Shown here: one piece after another, positions 45,041 through 57,695 of the stretch
Position numbering within the stretch: position 1 is the first letter of the stretch
Layout of the letters: each line of letters begins with the position of its first letter
Origin: Congeria kusceri
Lineage: Eukaryota; Mollusca; Bivalvia; Myida; Dreissenidae
DNA length: 64,000 nucleotides
Assembly (NCBI GenBank): GCA_027627225.1
Contig: CM051029.1
Location: forward strand, 72,526,578 to 72,590,577
Direction: 5' to 3'
Translations under genes and position numbers: made by a program
The notes under the pieces: generated by a model
The model's input: only the letters and a program-made list of their open reading frames with translations
Told to the model about the DNA's origin: nothing
Database searches by the model: none

Positions 45041-46997
45041 CTTAATGTGCTTTTGAAAACTCAAGTGTATGATGACGATTGTTTAAACATTATTGTTAAT
45101 ATGTGTGTAACATTGGCAAATGATGTTTAAACATTATATTGTTTATATATGTGTAACATTGGCAAACGTATATGTATAATATTCAAAGGTTATCAAGTAT
45201 ATGCTGAATTCGTTTTGAACCTATCGTCAAAATTTTGACACTTGCTTTTGATCTCTTTAAGTATAAAATTACGATTAATGTAACACCATATAATTATATA
45301 ATGATGTATACCAAATGTGTTTTAATTCTTTACACAGTGTTTGTGTATATACGCAATTATCCCGTAGTGTTATGAATACATATGAAAACATAAACGTTGT
45401 CTGAATATTTGAATAAACGTAGTGTTCTAACTGTACTGTATTGCTTATAAGCAACGATGTAGTGTAGTGTTATGAACACATATGAATACATAAACGTATG
45501 CTAAATATTTTAGCGCCTGTAGTGTTCTAAATGTACCTTATTGCACAAAAGTAATATAAAACTGATTTAACTTTGAGGAATTTACACTTGCATTGTAATT
45601 CTATCTAGCCAGACTTTATTGTTGAAAACATTTTATGTAGTGCTTATAGTTAAATACTAGTTTTATTTGAATCGTATTAATTTATAAACAAAATTGAAAA
45701 TGACGTATCATATAATTAATTTAAAGCCAAACAACCTTAAAATTATCTCTTTATTTCGCTTTTCGAAAGAGATTTTTATAAAAGGAATCGATAGTATAAA
45801 TTATTTGGTAATACTCTCCAAAGATATTTTTTCCTTTTTTCGAAGAGAAATCAAATGGAGTCTTTACTTAAGTATTATAACAAATACACAATAGAAATAG
45901 TAATAATATCTATGATACGTTTAAAGAATAAAATATGCATAAGCGTATATTACGAAACGATCTAAAGGATCACTAGTCTTAATGTGATTTTGAAAACGCA
46001 AGTGTGTGATGACGATCGTTTCAACATGTTTGTTAATATATGTGTAACATTGGCAAATGTCTATATGTATAAAATTCAAAGGTAACCAAGTATATGCTAA
46101 TTTCTTTTTGAACCTAGCGTCATAATTTGACACGTATTTTCGAAATCTTTAAGTGTAAACTGATGATTGATGTAACACTATATAATTATACAATTATTAA
46201 TTCTTTTTGAACCTAGCGTCATAATTCGACACGTTTTTTTTTTATATCTTTAAGTGTAAACTGATGATTGATGTAACACTATATAATTATACAATTATGT
46301 GTATTACACAGCAAAAACGTATACCGAATATTTGAGTGAATGTAATGTTCTAAATCTACTGTATTGCTGTAAAGTGTAAACTGATAATTGATGTAACACT
46401 ATATAAATATACAAGTATGTGTACCAAATGTTATCCAATTTATTACACAGTGTTTGTGTATATACGCAGTACTCGTAGTGTTATAAATACATATGAAGAC
46501 ATAAACGTATACTGAATATTTGAGTTAATGTAATGTTCTAAATCTACTGTATTGCCTTAAAGTAATATAATAACTGATTGAACTTTTAGGAATTTACACT
46601 AACATTGCAATTCTATTTAGCCAGACTATATTGTTGAATATATATATTATGTAGTGCTTATTGTTAAACACTATTATTAGCTAAATTCGTATTAATCTAT
46701 AAACGAAGTTGAAAATCACGTACCATACAATCAATTTAAAACTAAACAACCTTTAAATTATCTCTTTATTTGGCTTTTCAACAGAGATATTTTATAAAAA
46801 GGAATCGATAGTATAAATTACTTTGGTAATATCCTCCAAAGATTTTTCTTCTTTTTTGAAGAGAAATCAAATGGAGTCTCTATTTTAAGTACTATAACAA
46901 ATAAGGTATAATAGAAAAAGTAATAATATGTATGACATGTTTAAAGAATAAAATATGCTTAAGCGTAAATTACGAAACGATGTAAAGGGTCACTACT
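45041..46997. repeat. 937-bp tandem duplication with internal smaller repeats
   Basis: cttaatgtg at 45041 recurs at 45978, and similarity continues through both units (aaaggaatcgatagtataaa, gaagagaaatcaaatggagt, ttacgaaacgat). The second unit also contains three partial copies of an ~85-170-bp sub-repeat (aagtgtaaactgatgattga near 46150, 46250 and 46370). The gag N-terminal frame of the gypsy remains runs into the first unit. The two units could be LTR-related or an unrelated satellite. Confidence 0.8.
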
Positions 46998-47094
46998 GTT
47001 TAAGATAAAGTAAATGATACATTTATGTATGTCTGGCATCCCTGATATTTACCTTGCTGTTCATAAGTAAGTTTACTAAGAAAGTATTATTTTA

Positions 47095-47665
47095 TTACCG
47101 CTTGTTGCAAAATCAATACAAACATTTAGTACTGTCTGATAAGAAAGGTTACTAAGAAAACATTATATTTTATTACCCATTGTTTTATAAACGATTAGAA
47201 CATTTAATGCCGGTGATTAGTAATGTTACTAAGAAAACACTATTGTATTACCACTTGTTCTACAATTAATTAAAACATTTAGCTCTGTTTGGTAAGTATG
47301 TTTACTAAGAAAATATGTTATTACCGCTTGTTGTAAAATAAATTAGAACATTTAATGCTGTTTGATAAGTAAGTTACTAAGAAAATATTACTTTATTACC
47401 CCTTGTTTTTATAAACAATTAGAACATCTAATGGTGGAGATAAGCAATTGTACTAAAAATACTATTTTATTACCGCTTGTTGTATAATCATTTAGAACAT
47501 TTAGCCTTGTTTGATAAGTATTATAATTAGAACATTTAGTGCAGTTTTACTAAGAAAATATTTTATTACTGCCGCTTGGTGTTAAATCAATTAGAACATT
47601 TAGTGTGGTTGACATGTATGGTTACTCAGAAACTATTTTCTTTATTACCCCTTGTTGTAACATTC
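47095..47665. repeat. ~75-80-bp diverged tandem repeat, 7-8 copies
   Basis: The phrases attaccgcttgttgtaaaat, attagaacattta and gataagtaagttactaagaa recur in order. The array ends about 200 bases before the first recognisable LINE 2 coding sequence. Confidence 0.85.
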
Positions 47666-47868
47666 TCCCATACCATTATTCTCAACTCTTATTCATTATA
47701 CCCATACCTATTTTTTATTTCACCTGTTGTTGTTTTTTCTTCTTTTTCATTTATACCATTGTATATTGCAAAATGAAATGTCTCTTCTACATGCACTTCT
47801 GTATCGTTTTGCATCGAACAATAATATGTGGGTATCTTCAACTACATTAAGAATATGAATCGAAATGA

Positions 47869-50800
47869 GTGCACTTAAAAATCTTATCGTTGAATTGTAG
47901 AGGCATCCAAGGTATTAAAAAGCGTCTCCAAGTTTTTCAATATTTAAAGGACACAAACTGTGATATATATTGCCTACAAGACACACACTTTACTGAGGAA
48001 CAATATAAAAGTATATAATCACAATGGGGAAATGAGTGTGTTCTAAGCTATCACAGTTCAAATTCAAGAGGTATTGCAATATTTTTTTCCAAACATATAG
48101 AATACAAAATTCATAAACAAGAATGCGATGAATTAGGAAACTATATCCTACTAGATTTAACTGTTGGAGAAACCCAATTAACTTTGGCCTCAATATACGG
48201 TCCTAATACAGACAATCCAGACTTTTTTGACAACATTTTTAATAAAATCGACAAATACGACAATGAGACATACTGTATCTGTGGAGATTTTAATCTAGTA
48301 CTAGATCACGAGTTAGATTATTATAATTACAAATGTATTAACAACAAAAACGCAAGGTCCACATTAACTGATTATATAAATGAACGTGGTCTTATTGATC
48401 CGTTTCGATATAAATACCCCCTTACTAAACGCTACACGTGGCGTAGAACCAATCCGCTTCAACAGGCTCGATTAGATTTTTTTCTACTATCGCCTATCCT
48501 ATTACCTAGTGTATCCGATATTCAAATAAAGCCAAGTCTTCAATCAGATCATTCTATTGTAGAACTGACCATAGAATTTAGCAATTTTTCTCACGGAAAA
48601 GGACTATGGAAACATAATAACATGTTGTTAAAAGATATTAACTACATTAATACGATTAAGAGTAAAATTTTGGAAATAAAAGAACAACATATGCTTCCCG
48701 TTTACGACTATAGAAATATTCAGCTTATCCCTGACGAAGAATTACAACTTACAATTGATGACCAACTTTGTTTGGAAATATTACTGATGGAAATTCGAGG
48801 AAAATGCATTTCATATAGCTCCTTTAAAAAGAAAGAAAGGGATACTAGAGAATTGAAAATTAAAACAGAAACTAACAATATTGAACGCGATCTTTCTGAA
48901 GATAAAATTGAACATCTTTCTAATCTCCAAGCGGAACTTAAACTTATTAGCGATGAAAAACTAAAGGGAAACATAATCAGATCCAGGGCCCAATGGATTG
49001 AAAATGGCGAAAAACCGACAAAGTTATTTTGCAATTTAGAGAAATATAATTACACATAAAAAACCATCAATAAATTAGTCAACAGTGAAAATGTTGAAAT
49101 TGACAAGCAGTCTGACATTCTCGATGAAACTGCTGCATTTTATAAACATTTGTATAGTAATAAAGACGAAAAAAACAGTGAGGAAGAAACTAACATTTTC
49201 ATATCGGATCTAAAGATACCGAAGCTTTCAAATAATCAACGAGAATATTTAGAAGGCCCTATAACGCTTACTGAAGCATCTTCAGTTTTAAAACACATGA
49301 CAAATAATAAAAGTCCGGGATCGTCAGGTTTCACAGCAGAATTTTTTAAAATGTTTAGGAAACAATTAGGTGTATTCCTCTGTAGAGCTTTGAACCACGC
49401 ATTTAGAGTCGGAAAATTATCAATTACTCAAACTCAAGGTATAATAACATGTATTCCTATGGGAGATAAACCAAGACAGTTTTAAAAAAACTGGCGTCCT
49501 ATCACTTTACTTAATACCATTTATAAAATCGGGGCTGGCTGTATAGCCAATCGTTTAAAAAGACATATTGACATATTGGTTAACCATGATCAAACTGGAT
49601 TTATAAAAGGCAGATTTATAGGTGAGAATACACGATTAATCTATGACATAATGCAATATACTGAAACAAAGTATATACCTGGTCTTTTACTTCTGATAGA
49701 CTTCGAAAAGCATTCGATTCATTATCATGGTCCTTTATTAATAAAACACTTCAGTTATTCAATTTTGGGAAAGACATACAGCGTTGGTTCAATGTTCTAT
49801 ATCAAAATGGTACCTCGACAGTTATACAATGTGGTTTTTTGTCTGAATTCTTCCCAATACAACGTGGTTGTCGTCAAGGAGACCCACTCAGGTGCTATTT
49901 ATTTATTTTATGCGCTGAAATTCGATCCATTAAGTTAAGATCAAGTACTAAAATAAAAGGAATAACTGTAAATGAAATCGAACATAGACTTTCCCAAATT
50001 GCGGACGATACTACAATCATCTTGGATGGCTCTAGCGATTCACTTACTGAAACTTTAGAAGTATTATCAAACTTTAGTTATTGTTCAGGACTTCAAGTTA
50101 ACTTTGATAAAACTAAGGTTGTCTGGATTGGCAAAAATAAATATAGTTCCGATAGCATTAAAACAAAATGGAAATTAATTTGGAATCAACAAAGCTTTGA
50201 AATGTTGGGTCTAAAATTTCACGTAGATCTACAAAAAATGACGGATCTGAATAACACAAATAAACTCGCCGATATGTGTTCTATATTAAGCATGTGGAAA
50301 AGAAGAATACTATCGCCTATAGGTAAAATACAGGTTATTAAAACCGTAGCATTACCGCTCTTTAATCATCTAATTACCGTTCCGCCAAATCCCTCACTCT
50401 TGGTTTTAAACAAAATTAACGAGCTGTTTTTTGACTTTGTGTGGAACGGTAAATCTAAGGTTAAACAAGCAATTCTTATAAAACAATATAAAGATGGTGG
50501 TTTAAATATGATTGACTTTCCCTCCTTTTTTAGGCCTTTAAAAATGTCATGGATTAGACGAATTATAATGGGAAACGGAAAATGGTTTAATATTGTAAAC
50601 ACTTTTATTGATCTTAATAAACTATACAACTGTGGAGTACATTACCCCGAAAGCTTATTATCTAGAATAGATAATGATTTCTGGAAAGACTCCCTAGAAG
50701 CATTTGTGTTTTTCCTAAAAAAAGAAAATATTAAACATTCCAATGTGCTGTACTACCCATTATTTTACAATCCAAATTTAATAATTGGACAGAAGAGTTT

Positions 50801-50985
50801 TTTCTTCGCTTCGTGGTTTAACACAGGCGTACATGCTATTGGAGATATCATAACAGATATTAAATCATTGTCTTTTTATGAATACGATGAATTTTGTAAA
50901 CTCTACAACTTCAGTCCGAACTATCTTCATTACCGAGTTATACACTCTGTCTCTAGCTTTTTAAAAACAACTCAGTTCTCAAGGA
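47869..50985 (+). pseudogene. LINE 2: dead APE-RT retrotransposon, cut by a palindrome
   Basis: The frame opens after TGA at 47866-47868 with ILSLNCRGIQGIKKRLQVFQ, the start of an APE endonuclease. CGDFNLVL, SDHSI, NWRPITLLN, RGCRQGDPL and IADDTT follow, so it is an L1/Tx1-like ORF2 related to, but distinct from, LINE 1. Lesions are TAA at 48016-48018, 49057-49059 and 49483-49485, and a one-base loss near 49710 (LIDFEKA box). The RT catalytic box begins with Ile (IADD). The C-terminal third is missing because the sequence turns back on itself at 50985. Confidence 0.88.
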
Positions 50986-51919
50986 TAAATGGTTTGAAAT
51001 AGGTACAGTTCCTTGAGAACTGAGTTGTCTTTAAAAAGCTAGAGACAGAGTGTATAACTCGGTAATGAAGATAGTTCGGACTGAAGTTGTAGAGTTTACA
51101 AAATTCATCGTATTCATAAAAAGACAATGATTTAATATCTGTTATGATATCTCCAATAGCATGTACGCCTGTGTTAAACCACGAAGCGAAGAAAAAACTC
51201 TTCTGTCCAATTATTAAATTTGGATTGTAAAATAATGGGTAGTACAGCACATTGGAATGTTTAATATTTTCTTTTTTTAGGAAAAACACAAATGCTTCTA
51301 GGGAGTCTTTCCAGAAATCATTATCTATTCTAGATAATAAGCTTTCAGGGTAATGTACTCCACAGTTGTATAGTTTATTAAGATCAATAAAAGTGTTTAC
51401 AATATTAAACCATTTTCCGTTTCCCATTATAATTCGTCTAATCCATGACATTTTTAAAGGCCTAAAAAAGGAGGGAAAGTCAATCATATTTAAACCACCA
51501 TCTTTATATTGTTTTATAAGAATTGCTTGTTTAACCTTAGATTTACCGTTCCACACAAAGTCAAAAAACAGCTCGTTAATTTTGTTTAAAACCAAGAGTG
51601 AGGGATTTGGCGGAACGGTAATTAGATGATTAAAGAGCGGCAATGCTACGGTTTTAATAACCTGTATTTTACCTATAGGCGATAGTATTCTTCTTTTCCA
51701 CATGCTTAATATAGAACACATATCGGCGAGTTTATTTGTGTTATTCAGATCCGTCATTTTTTGTAGATCTACGTGAAATTTTAGACCCAACATTTCAAAG
51801 CTTTGTTGATTCCAAATTAATTTCCATTTTGTTTTAATGCTATCGGAACTATATTTATTTTTGCCAATCCAGACAACCTTAGTTTTATCAAAGTTAACTT
51901 GAAGTCCTGAACAATAACT
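50076..51919. repeat. Near-perfect palindrome: two 910-bp arms, 24-bp spacer
   Basis: Bases 50076-50985 reappear as reverse complement at 51010-51919. The arms are equal in length, so no net indel separates them, and only a couple of single-base differences were seen (e.g. the A/G near 50966 and the A/G near 50352). The spacer is 50986-51009. The left arm is continuous with LINE 2; the right arm is a free copy of the same LINE stretch. Confidence 0.97.
51010..51919 (-). pseudogene. Inverted copy of the LINE 2 RT C-terminal part
   Basis: On the minus strand the frame from 51793 (MLGLKFHVDLQKMTDLNN...) to about 51010 is the same protein segment as 50200-50985. It is a product of the palindrome, not an independent gene. 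Confidence 0.9.
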
Positions 51920-54414
51920 TCTGTATTAAATCATTATTAAAAGTAAAATAATATCCATTTCTATTCAAATATGACAAGATTAAGCGAATAATATGTTAGT
52001 GACCTTGAAAAATAATGTTTATCTGACTTGGCGAATGATCTTATCATTCGGCTTTCCTTTTCGGATTAACCGAAACATTAAATGTAACATACTCGTACTT
52101 GTTTCATTTCATCGTGCCTCAGAAAGTTTACATTCTGCTACAGTAACTCTGGTTTACATCTAACCATTTAGTAAATCAATGATAATTAAATTAAATTAAT
52201 ATTTTATTTTATTGTTGTTAAATTTGAATTGCGATGATATGAGGTTAATCTTTATTTACGTTTAAAGGTATTATGAATATAACTGGGCCAAGTGTGAGGT
52301 TCGGGCGCCCATAAACCGATTTAAACCCCCAATTATTTCGTTCCAAGGCGGTGACCACAGTTGTATTAATGTGTTTTTGTGACGTGCTTTGTTTTTCATA
52401 GCTTTACTTACTATATTAAACACATTATTTATATCACCAACTTTATGTGTTTGTGGTGTGTAAACTTAAAGTGAGACATTACGTTTTTTAACTATTGGAC
52501 AAGCCAAACATGTATTAAAGCATATACAACAAAAGGTGGCATCGACATCTTCCTAAATTTAAGGAATTGGCAAACACAAAAAAATAAAACTAACCTGCAT
52601 GGATTATCGACTTATATGACGGCCACTAGCGGATCCATTGGGGGGGGGGCACCCGGCGACCCTCCCCCCACCAAAAAAATACAACTACCGGACCGTACAT
52701 ATATCGGCATATATAAAACGGTGAAAAACGGTGATAAATATGCTAAAAAAGTTCCGATTGCTTCGCTCGCTCAGTTGTTTTTAAAAGATACACATTAACT
52801 ACAGTACAAAACGACATAATCCGCTTCTTACGATTTCGTCCGTACACCCTAATACCGGCTCCAAAAATCAGCGAAAACGATAAACTATGGACGATAGGTA
52901 TATATACTTTTATTTGTAGATGATATTGTTTTCTTTTATAGTTTCATATACTGGTATTATAAAAAAGATGTGCGTTTCTATAAAAAATCACCATGCATAA
53001 CACATTTGCAAAAATTTATTAGCAAGACTGCAAACGTGTGAGTTATTTAATGACATACACTTTGGAAGGAGTCCATTTAATATTGAATGTCAGATTAACC
53101 AACATATTTATCGAACATAATACGGTGAAGTATTAATTTATTCAGTGAAACAAAGTGCATTTGATGATATTGATGATGATGATGATGATGATGCTGTCAA
53201 AAGATGTGTTGATACATATCTTTGTTACGGATATCTAGCTGATCACTGCAGACCCACAGACAACATAAAGGATTATAAAACTGCACGATAAAAATGTTAC
53301 GCCCCATTTATCCGAAATCATGGATACGCCCCTGACAGCTTTCGTCAACACAAAGAAATCTTCATATATTCTACATATTCTACAAACATTGTGTGTCGTC
53401 TATATCCATACCAAATGTATGTTGATTTTCCATTTGTAACTCAGTTTGATCTTATGTATGTTGATGCCTGCACGTGTGTAAATTATGTACTGTTGTTATA
53501 AAAGAACATTTTATTTTGATTTAAGCATATACAGCTTATCATCAAAGTGAATATACATTTGACAAATATTGCATGCGCTTAAGTATAACACGTAGAGCTA
53601 AAACATTAATTAACAATAAAAATACATGTAGTGGTAGTTCATTAATATAGAATGAGAAAAGTATTGGTAAATAGCACTGTTTGAATTCATGAGTGTATAC
53701 CTTTTGTTCATAGTAAAGTTTGGTTTTGTGGTTCACTGACTTTTAATTGTATGCTAGTGAAGTTAAGAAGGCCCTTCTGCAGTTATTTGTGAAATAACTT
53801 AAGTGCAGAAGGGGAGGAAAGCGTTGGAAAATGACATATACAATAGTGTATTTAAGAATAAAGGATGCAAAACAAGAAAATAACTATACAAAAGAAACAA
53901 CAACATAAAAATCAAGAGCATTGGCGACCCATATAAAAATAAAAAAGCAAATGAAACATCACAAATTGTAATGTCATTCATTTAAATATATTTGAACTGT
54001 ACTTATCCAAACAACCTGGTGTAAAAGTGTAAATGAAAAGCTGTTTGTTTTTTTCTCTTTACAGAGGCTTCCGTTGTTATCATAATTGCCGTTATCCTAA
54101 CGTTGGCATAGAACCTGTTTGTAATCTAACTCGAGTTCGTTTTTTAAATGTATTTTATGTGTAGTTATTTTTTGTGTGCGTTTGTTTCAATGTCTTACAA
54201 ATAATTAATACTACTTTAGTTAGGTAAAAGTGTATACTTTAGTAATAATTTCATAGGAAACACTATGAAAATAGTTTGATTTCCTAGAATATATTGGGCG
54301 AAATTACACAGCTTTTTGTTCGCATGATTCAATTTGAAAGTCTTATTCAAAACCGCTATTTGTGTATGGTTGATAGCCTCTATGGCTGAATCGGGTATTT
54401 CTAGTTAACGTTCA
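51920..54414. other. No recognised gene; minor repeats
   Basis: No gene recognised. There is a G/C homopolymer patch at 52639-52672 (short chance frame 52616-52798), a (GAT)n tract at about 53170-53193, and a small hairpin at 53772-53813. Confidence 0.45.
53772..53813. repeat. Short inverted repeat (hairpin)
   Basis: cccttctgca...gttattt is mirrored by aaataac...tgcagaaggg with a 3-base loop and a 5-base bulge. Its function, if any, is not apparent. Confidence 0.7.
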
Positions 54415-54617
54415 ATGTATTTAAATTGTAATACCACCAGTGAAGAAATACAAAACGCACGCTTATTTATATCAAAGCAAAACATACATTTACGTCGAAG
54501 GGTTTTCTTTACAAAACTTGCACAGTTTGTGCATGATAATGACCACAAAGTTTCGCAACCATTCTGTTCTGGGCTAGACCTTCTGCCGGGACAGGAGGCT
54601 AGTAGCGCATATGTATA
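54415..54617 (+). pseudogene. Relic F: fragment of a propeller exon
   Basis: Near 54560-54600 the frame reads QPFCSGLDLLPG, matching the family's PFLSGLDFLPNGRLVAV; a frameshift follows directly and the rest is gone. The upstream part of the frame is not clearly homologous. It precedes the duplicated segment at 54636 in the same way that pseudogene B exon 2 precedes 16006. Confidence 0.55.
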
Positions 54618-54635
54618 AAACTGATACCGGTTAAG

Positions 54636-55710
54636 AACCAAACTAAACTATTCAATGATTAATACGTATTCATGGATACACACGTCCATATTTTTATTAT
54701 ATGGATATAGATACTCTTGCGAACAGCGTTTATCGTCGGCTTAGTATTGCTATGATTCGTTTGTATTTCGTAATCGATCTCGAAACCATCACAATAAAAT
54801 CTTATCCAGTATGACGCTCCGATGCGTGACTTCATTAAAGCCTGATCAATGTTGAGAAGAATAATATCTGTTCAGTAGCCATTTACTTGTAAACTGCAAG
54901 GTTCGAGATATCTGAACCCAGACAAATAAATAACCAATCACAATACTCACCATTCATATGTAATTTTTATTCATAATAGCCAGGCATCAGCATATATACC
55001 ACTAGTATCTTATTTACCTGAGTGCAACTGATATTACAAATAATGCCATCGTGCTGATGTGTTTGTGGAGAAACATATAACGACAAACGTTTTAGTTCTT
55101 TAACAAATAATCACGTGGACCTCAGCACAGTCACTCTTGTGGTCGTATCGATTCTTTAAAATTTTAACAGAGACGCATTACATGAAAAAATAAGTAACGT
55201 ATACATATACGTATTGTGGGATTAAAACATACAAAACATGCACAAAATGGACACACACTCTGATGATCGAATCGTTGAAGTACAATGAACAATCGTGTTT
55301 GCACATTCACTCAAGATAAACTGAACCGTTGAAATGCAACGTATATTAAAGATCGCGTTAGCTCATTTTGTAAAGCTTAAATTCATTACTGCTCGTTGGA
55401 TGGTAAGTGGCGAGACAAATACATTGTATGCATGTGTCGGTGTGATCAGATTGCATCTCAGCGTCATTATAAACCACAGGTTACACCTGGGGTGGTTATA
55501 GCCAGTGTCAATAGGTTTGTGTTGCATACATGTAACGATTAATTCCCCCAAAAAGAAACGTTTTGAAATATATTATATTAACTTTATTTTCTTTGCAATC
55601 TTAAATTCATAAAGATCTATTTTAACACTCCACATTGCCGTCGAAAAAACAACTTGTACATATCAAAACTGTATTACATTGTTTACGAATCTTCGTTAAA
55701 AAGCAATACA
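54636..55710. repeat. Segmental duplication copy 2 (partner 16006-17023)
   Basis: Aligned with 16006-17023 in the same orientation. It has one copy of the 24-bp unit that is fourfold in the partner, and an insertion near 55170-55255. Confidence 0.85.
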
Positions 55711-57100
55711 TTTTGCATGGAGAAATCCCGTTATTGTGGTCAGTGAAGAGTTTCAAGTTTTAGGGTCGTCTCAAAAATCTATGCTAGTATCGAAATTGAA
55801 CAAAAAGATTGGTGCAGCAAAGGAAAAAAATAGGTAAATTACGAGGGCTGTTTCATAAATTCGCGGAATTCTCTTCTCAAAAGTATATTGTCACTCAACT
55901 TAAATGAAAACACACGCACATGTTTGACACATATCCCATACATTTTTTAAATGGGTCTTTATTGTCTTTAATAGATGAAAGTTTCAGTGCTTTCCATAGC
56001 AACCGCTATTTAGCGACTTAAAGCACGCCGGTTTTTATACATTTGAAACGCACTGAAAGTGCTGCGAAATAGCCATACGTTTTGCATTTTTGGCGCGAAT
56101 GCGCCTGATGTAAGCAACACGTCTCGACGTCATTTTTTGTAAGATTGAAAACATTGTGTTGAACAGTTACCTCCCAGCAGCGTTTTATCGCCATGTCTTC
56201 GCTTAATCGCTTGACGTCAATTGACAATGTTGAATTATGTTCCTTTGTCAAATTTTGCGGTGGACTCAAAATACATTCGGCGGAAACATTTGTGGAAAGA
56301 CATTTGTGTATAAATGGCATGCGCGATTCAGGGACAGTAGAAACCCTCCCTACTTTCCGGACTTAGCCCCTAGGGACTTTCGTTTATTTCCCGACCTTAA
56401 GAATGAACTGGGAGGACAACGCTTTGAAACATCGTTAGAACTACGCAACAAATCGAAAGACATTATTTCATAATTCAATAAGGATTGGTTCAAGGTTATA
56501 TTCAAGGTAATGTACCCATTAGAGTACATAGACATAGAAAATGTGTGGCTACAGGTGGTGACTACTCTTCAGTTTGACGTTTAGGTGACGTTAAATTGAC
56601 GTCGGTGTGCTTTAAGTACTACAGAGTACTCTTGTTCAATCTTCCACATAAAATTAACTGTTCTATGTATCACTATAATTTTTGGACTGAAAGTCAGTAA
56701 TAAGTAAACGTATATTTGTTTATCAATAAATCACTTAATGTAGAAGAAATGGAATAATTCCGCGTATTTATGAAAGAGCCCTCGTATAAACAAATTGGCT
56801 TGGTTTTTCCATGCACATTTACTTATTGGTGGACAAAAACGTACCAAGTGATTTTTAGTTCGTAAATTGTTGAATTTATTATATATTGTAAACTTCTAAT
56901 AATGTTCAACATGTTTCATAGACGGCCCTTAAAATGACTTGTCCATTTGATGACAGCTAATATTACCGTTACAAGTACAGTTATTCATGGAAAGCATGAA
57001 ACATGAGAAAATCAACACAGTGTTTTTAACAATAGAGTGACATTTGTCTTTAAAATACTTCACTGACTACAATAACGGGATTTTTCCATGCAAATATCAT
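55711..57100. repeat. Inverted-repeat-bounded unit enclosing a mariner
   Basis: ttgcatggagaaatcccgtt at about 55712-55756 is mirrored by a matching stretch (aacgggatttttccatgcaa) at about 57045-57098; similarity covers about 45 bases per arm. The left arm starts where the segmental duplication ends. This may be an older TIR element in which the mariner at 55842 nested. Confidence 0.6.
55840..56786 (+). mobile_element. Internally deleted mariner element
   Basis: The 943-bp element (55842-56784) lies between TA dinucleotides. The 29-bp inverted ends (CGAGGGCTGTTTCATAAATT... at the left) differ at two positions. The plus frame 56237-56473 joins the N-terminal DNA-binding signature KTFVYKWHARFRDS directly to the C-terminal catalytic signature PPYFPDLAPRDFRLFPDLK, so the middle of the transposase is deleted. 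The first two catalytic Asp residues are absent; the element could only move with help in trans. Confidence 0.88.
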
Positions 57101-57551
57101 GCATGGGGACTACATTTCTTTTACGGGAAACCAGGACACCAAATGTCTTTAAAATACAAACAATATGGTGGAATAAAAACTTGTCAAATACCATTCATTT
57201 GGTCATAATGTTTTATTTTACGTGTTTGTAAAATCTTAATTAAACTCTTAATGGTTATTATAACTTGCAGCACCTTGTGTGTGCCTGTAAGTATTGCAGT
57301 TGGTGTAATCTGATTTAAAATGTATACGATTTCTCTTATATCCCCAAAAACTATATATTAATGTAAATCTTAATGTACATCATATATTAATGTGCTGCGA
57401 CAAAGAAGAAGTTACTACGTAACCAAAACGACGTTCCAAATACGTTATCGTGTTTAAATCTGTCAAGATTAAATAACTACACCCGTAATATGCATTTTAA
57501 AGGGGCGGTTTAAAACATGTTTGACAATCGAAATAGTGAGTAGAATTTAAA

Positions 57552-57695
57552 ATGGCGTCTTGTTCTGACAGTCAATACATTGAAAGCAACATCGCAAGGG
57601 AAGGTGTTATCATACGACCATGTGATCCCTGTGTGAAAAACAAATCACCAAAACCTGCAACTGTGTTCTGTAAAGTTGTCTGTAAAGTGTCATAG
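57552..57695 (+). pseudogene. Relic G: truncated B-box exon start
   Basis: Partner of relic C: 47 codons from ATG 57552 with IIRPCDPCV and ATVFCKV, then the same 11-base duplication and a TAG at 57693. Minisatellite follows at once. Confidence 0.85.

Noticed and set aside
52616..52798. 60-codon frame with GGG/PPP run
   Set aside because: Produced by G and C homopolymers; no similarity to a known domain and no conserved copy.
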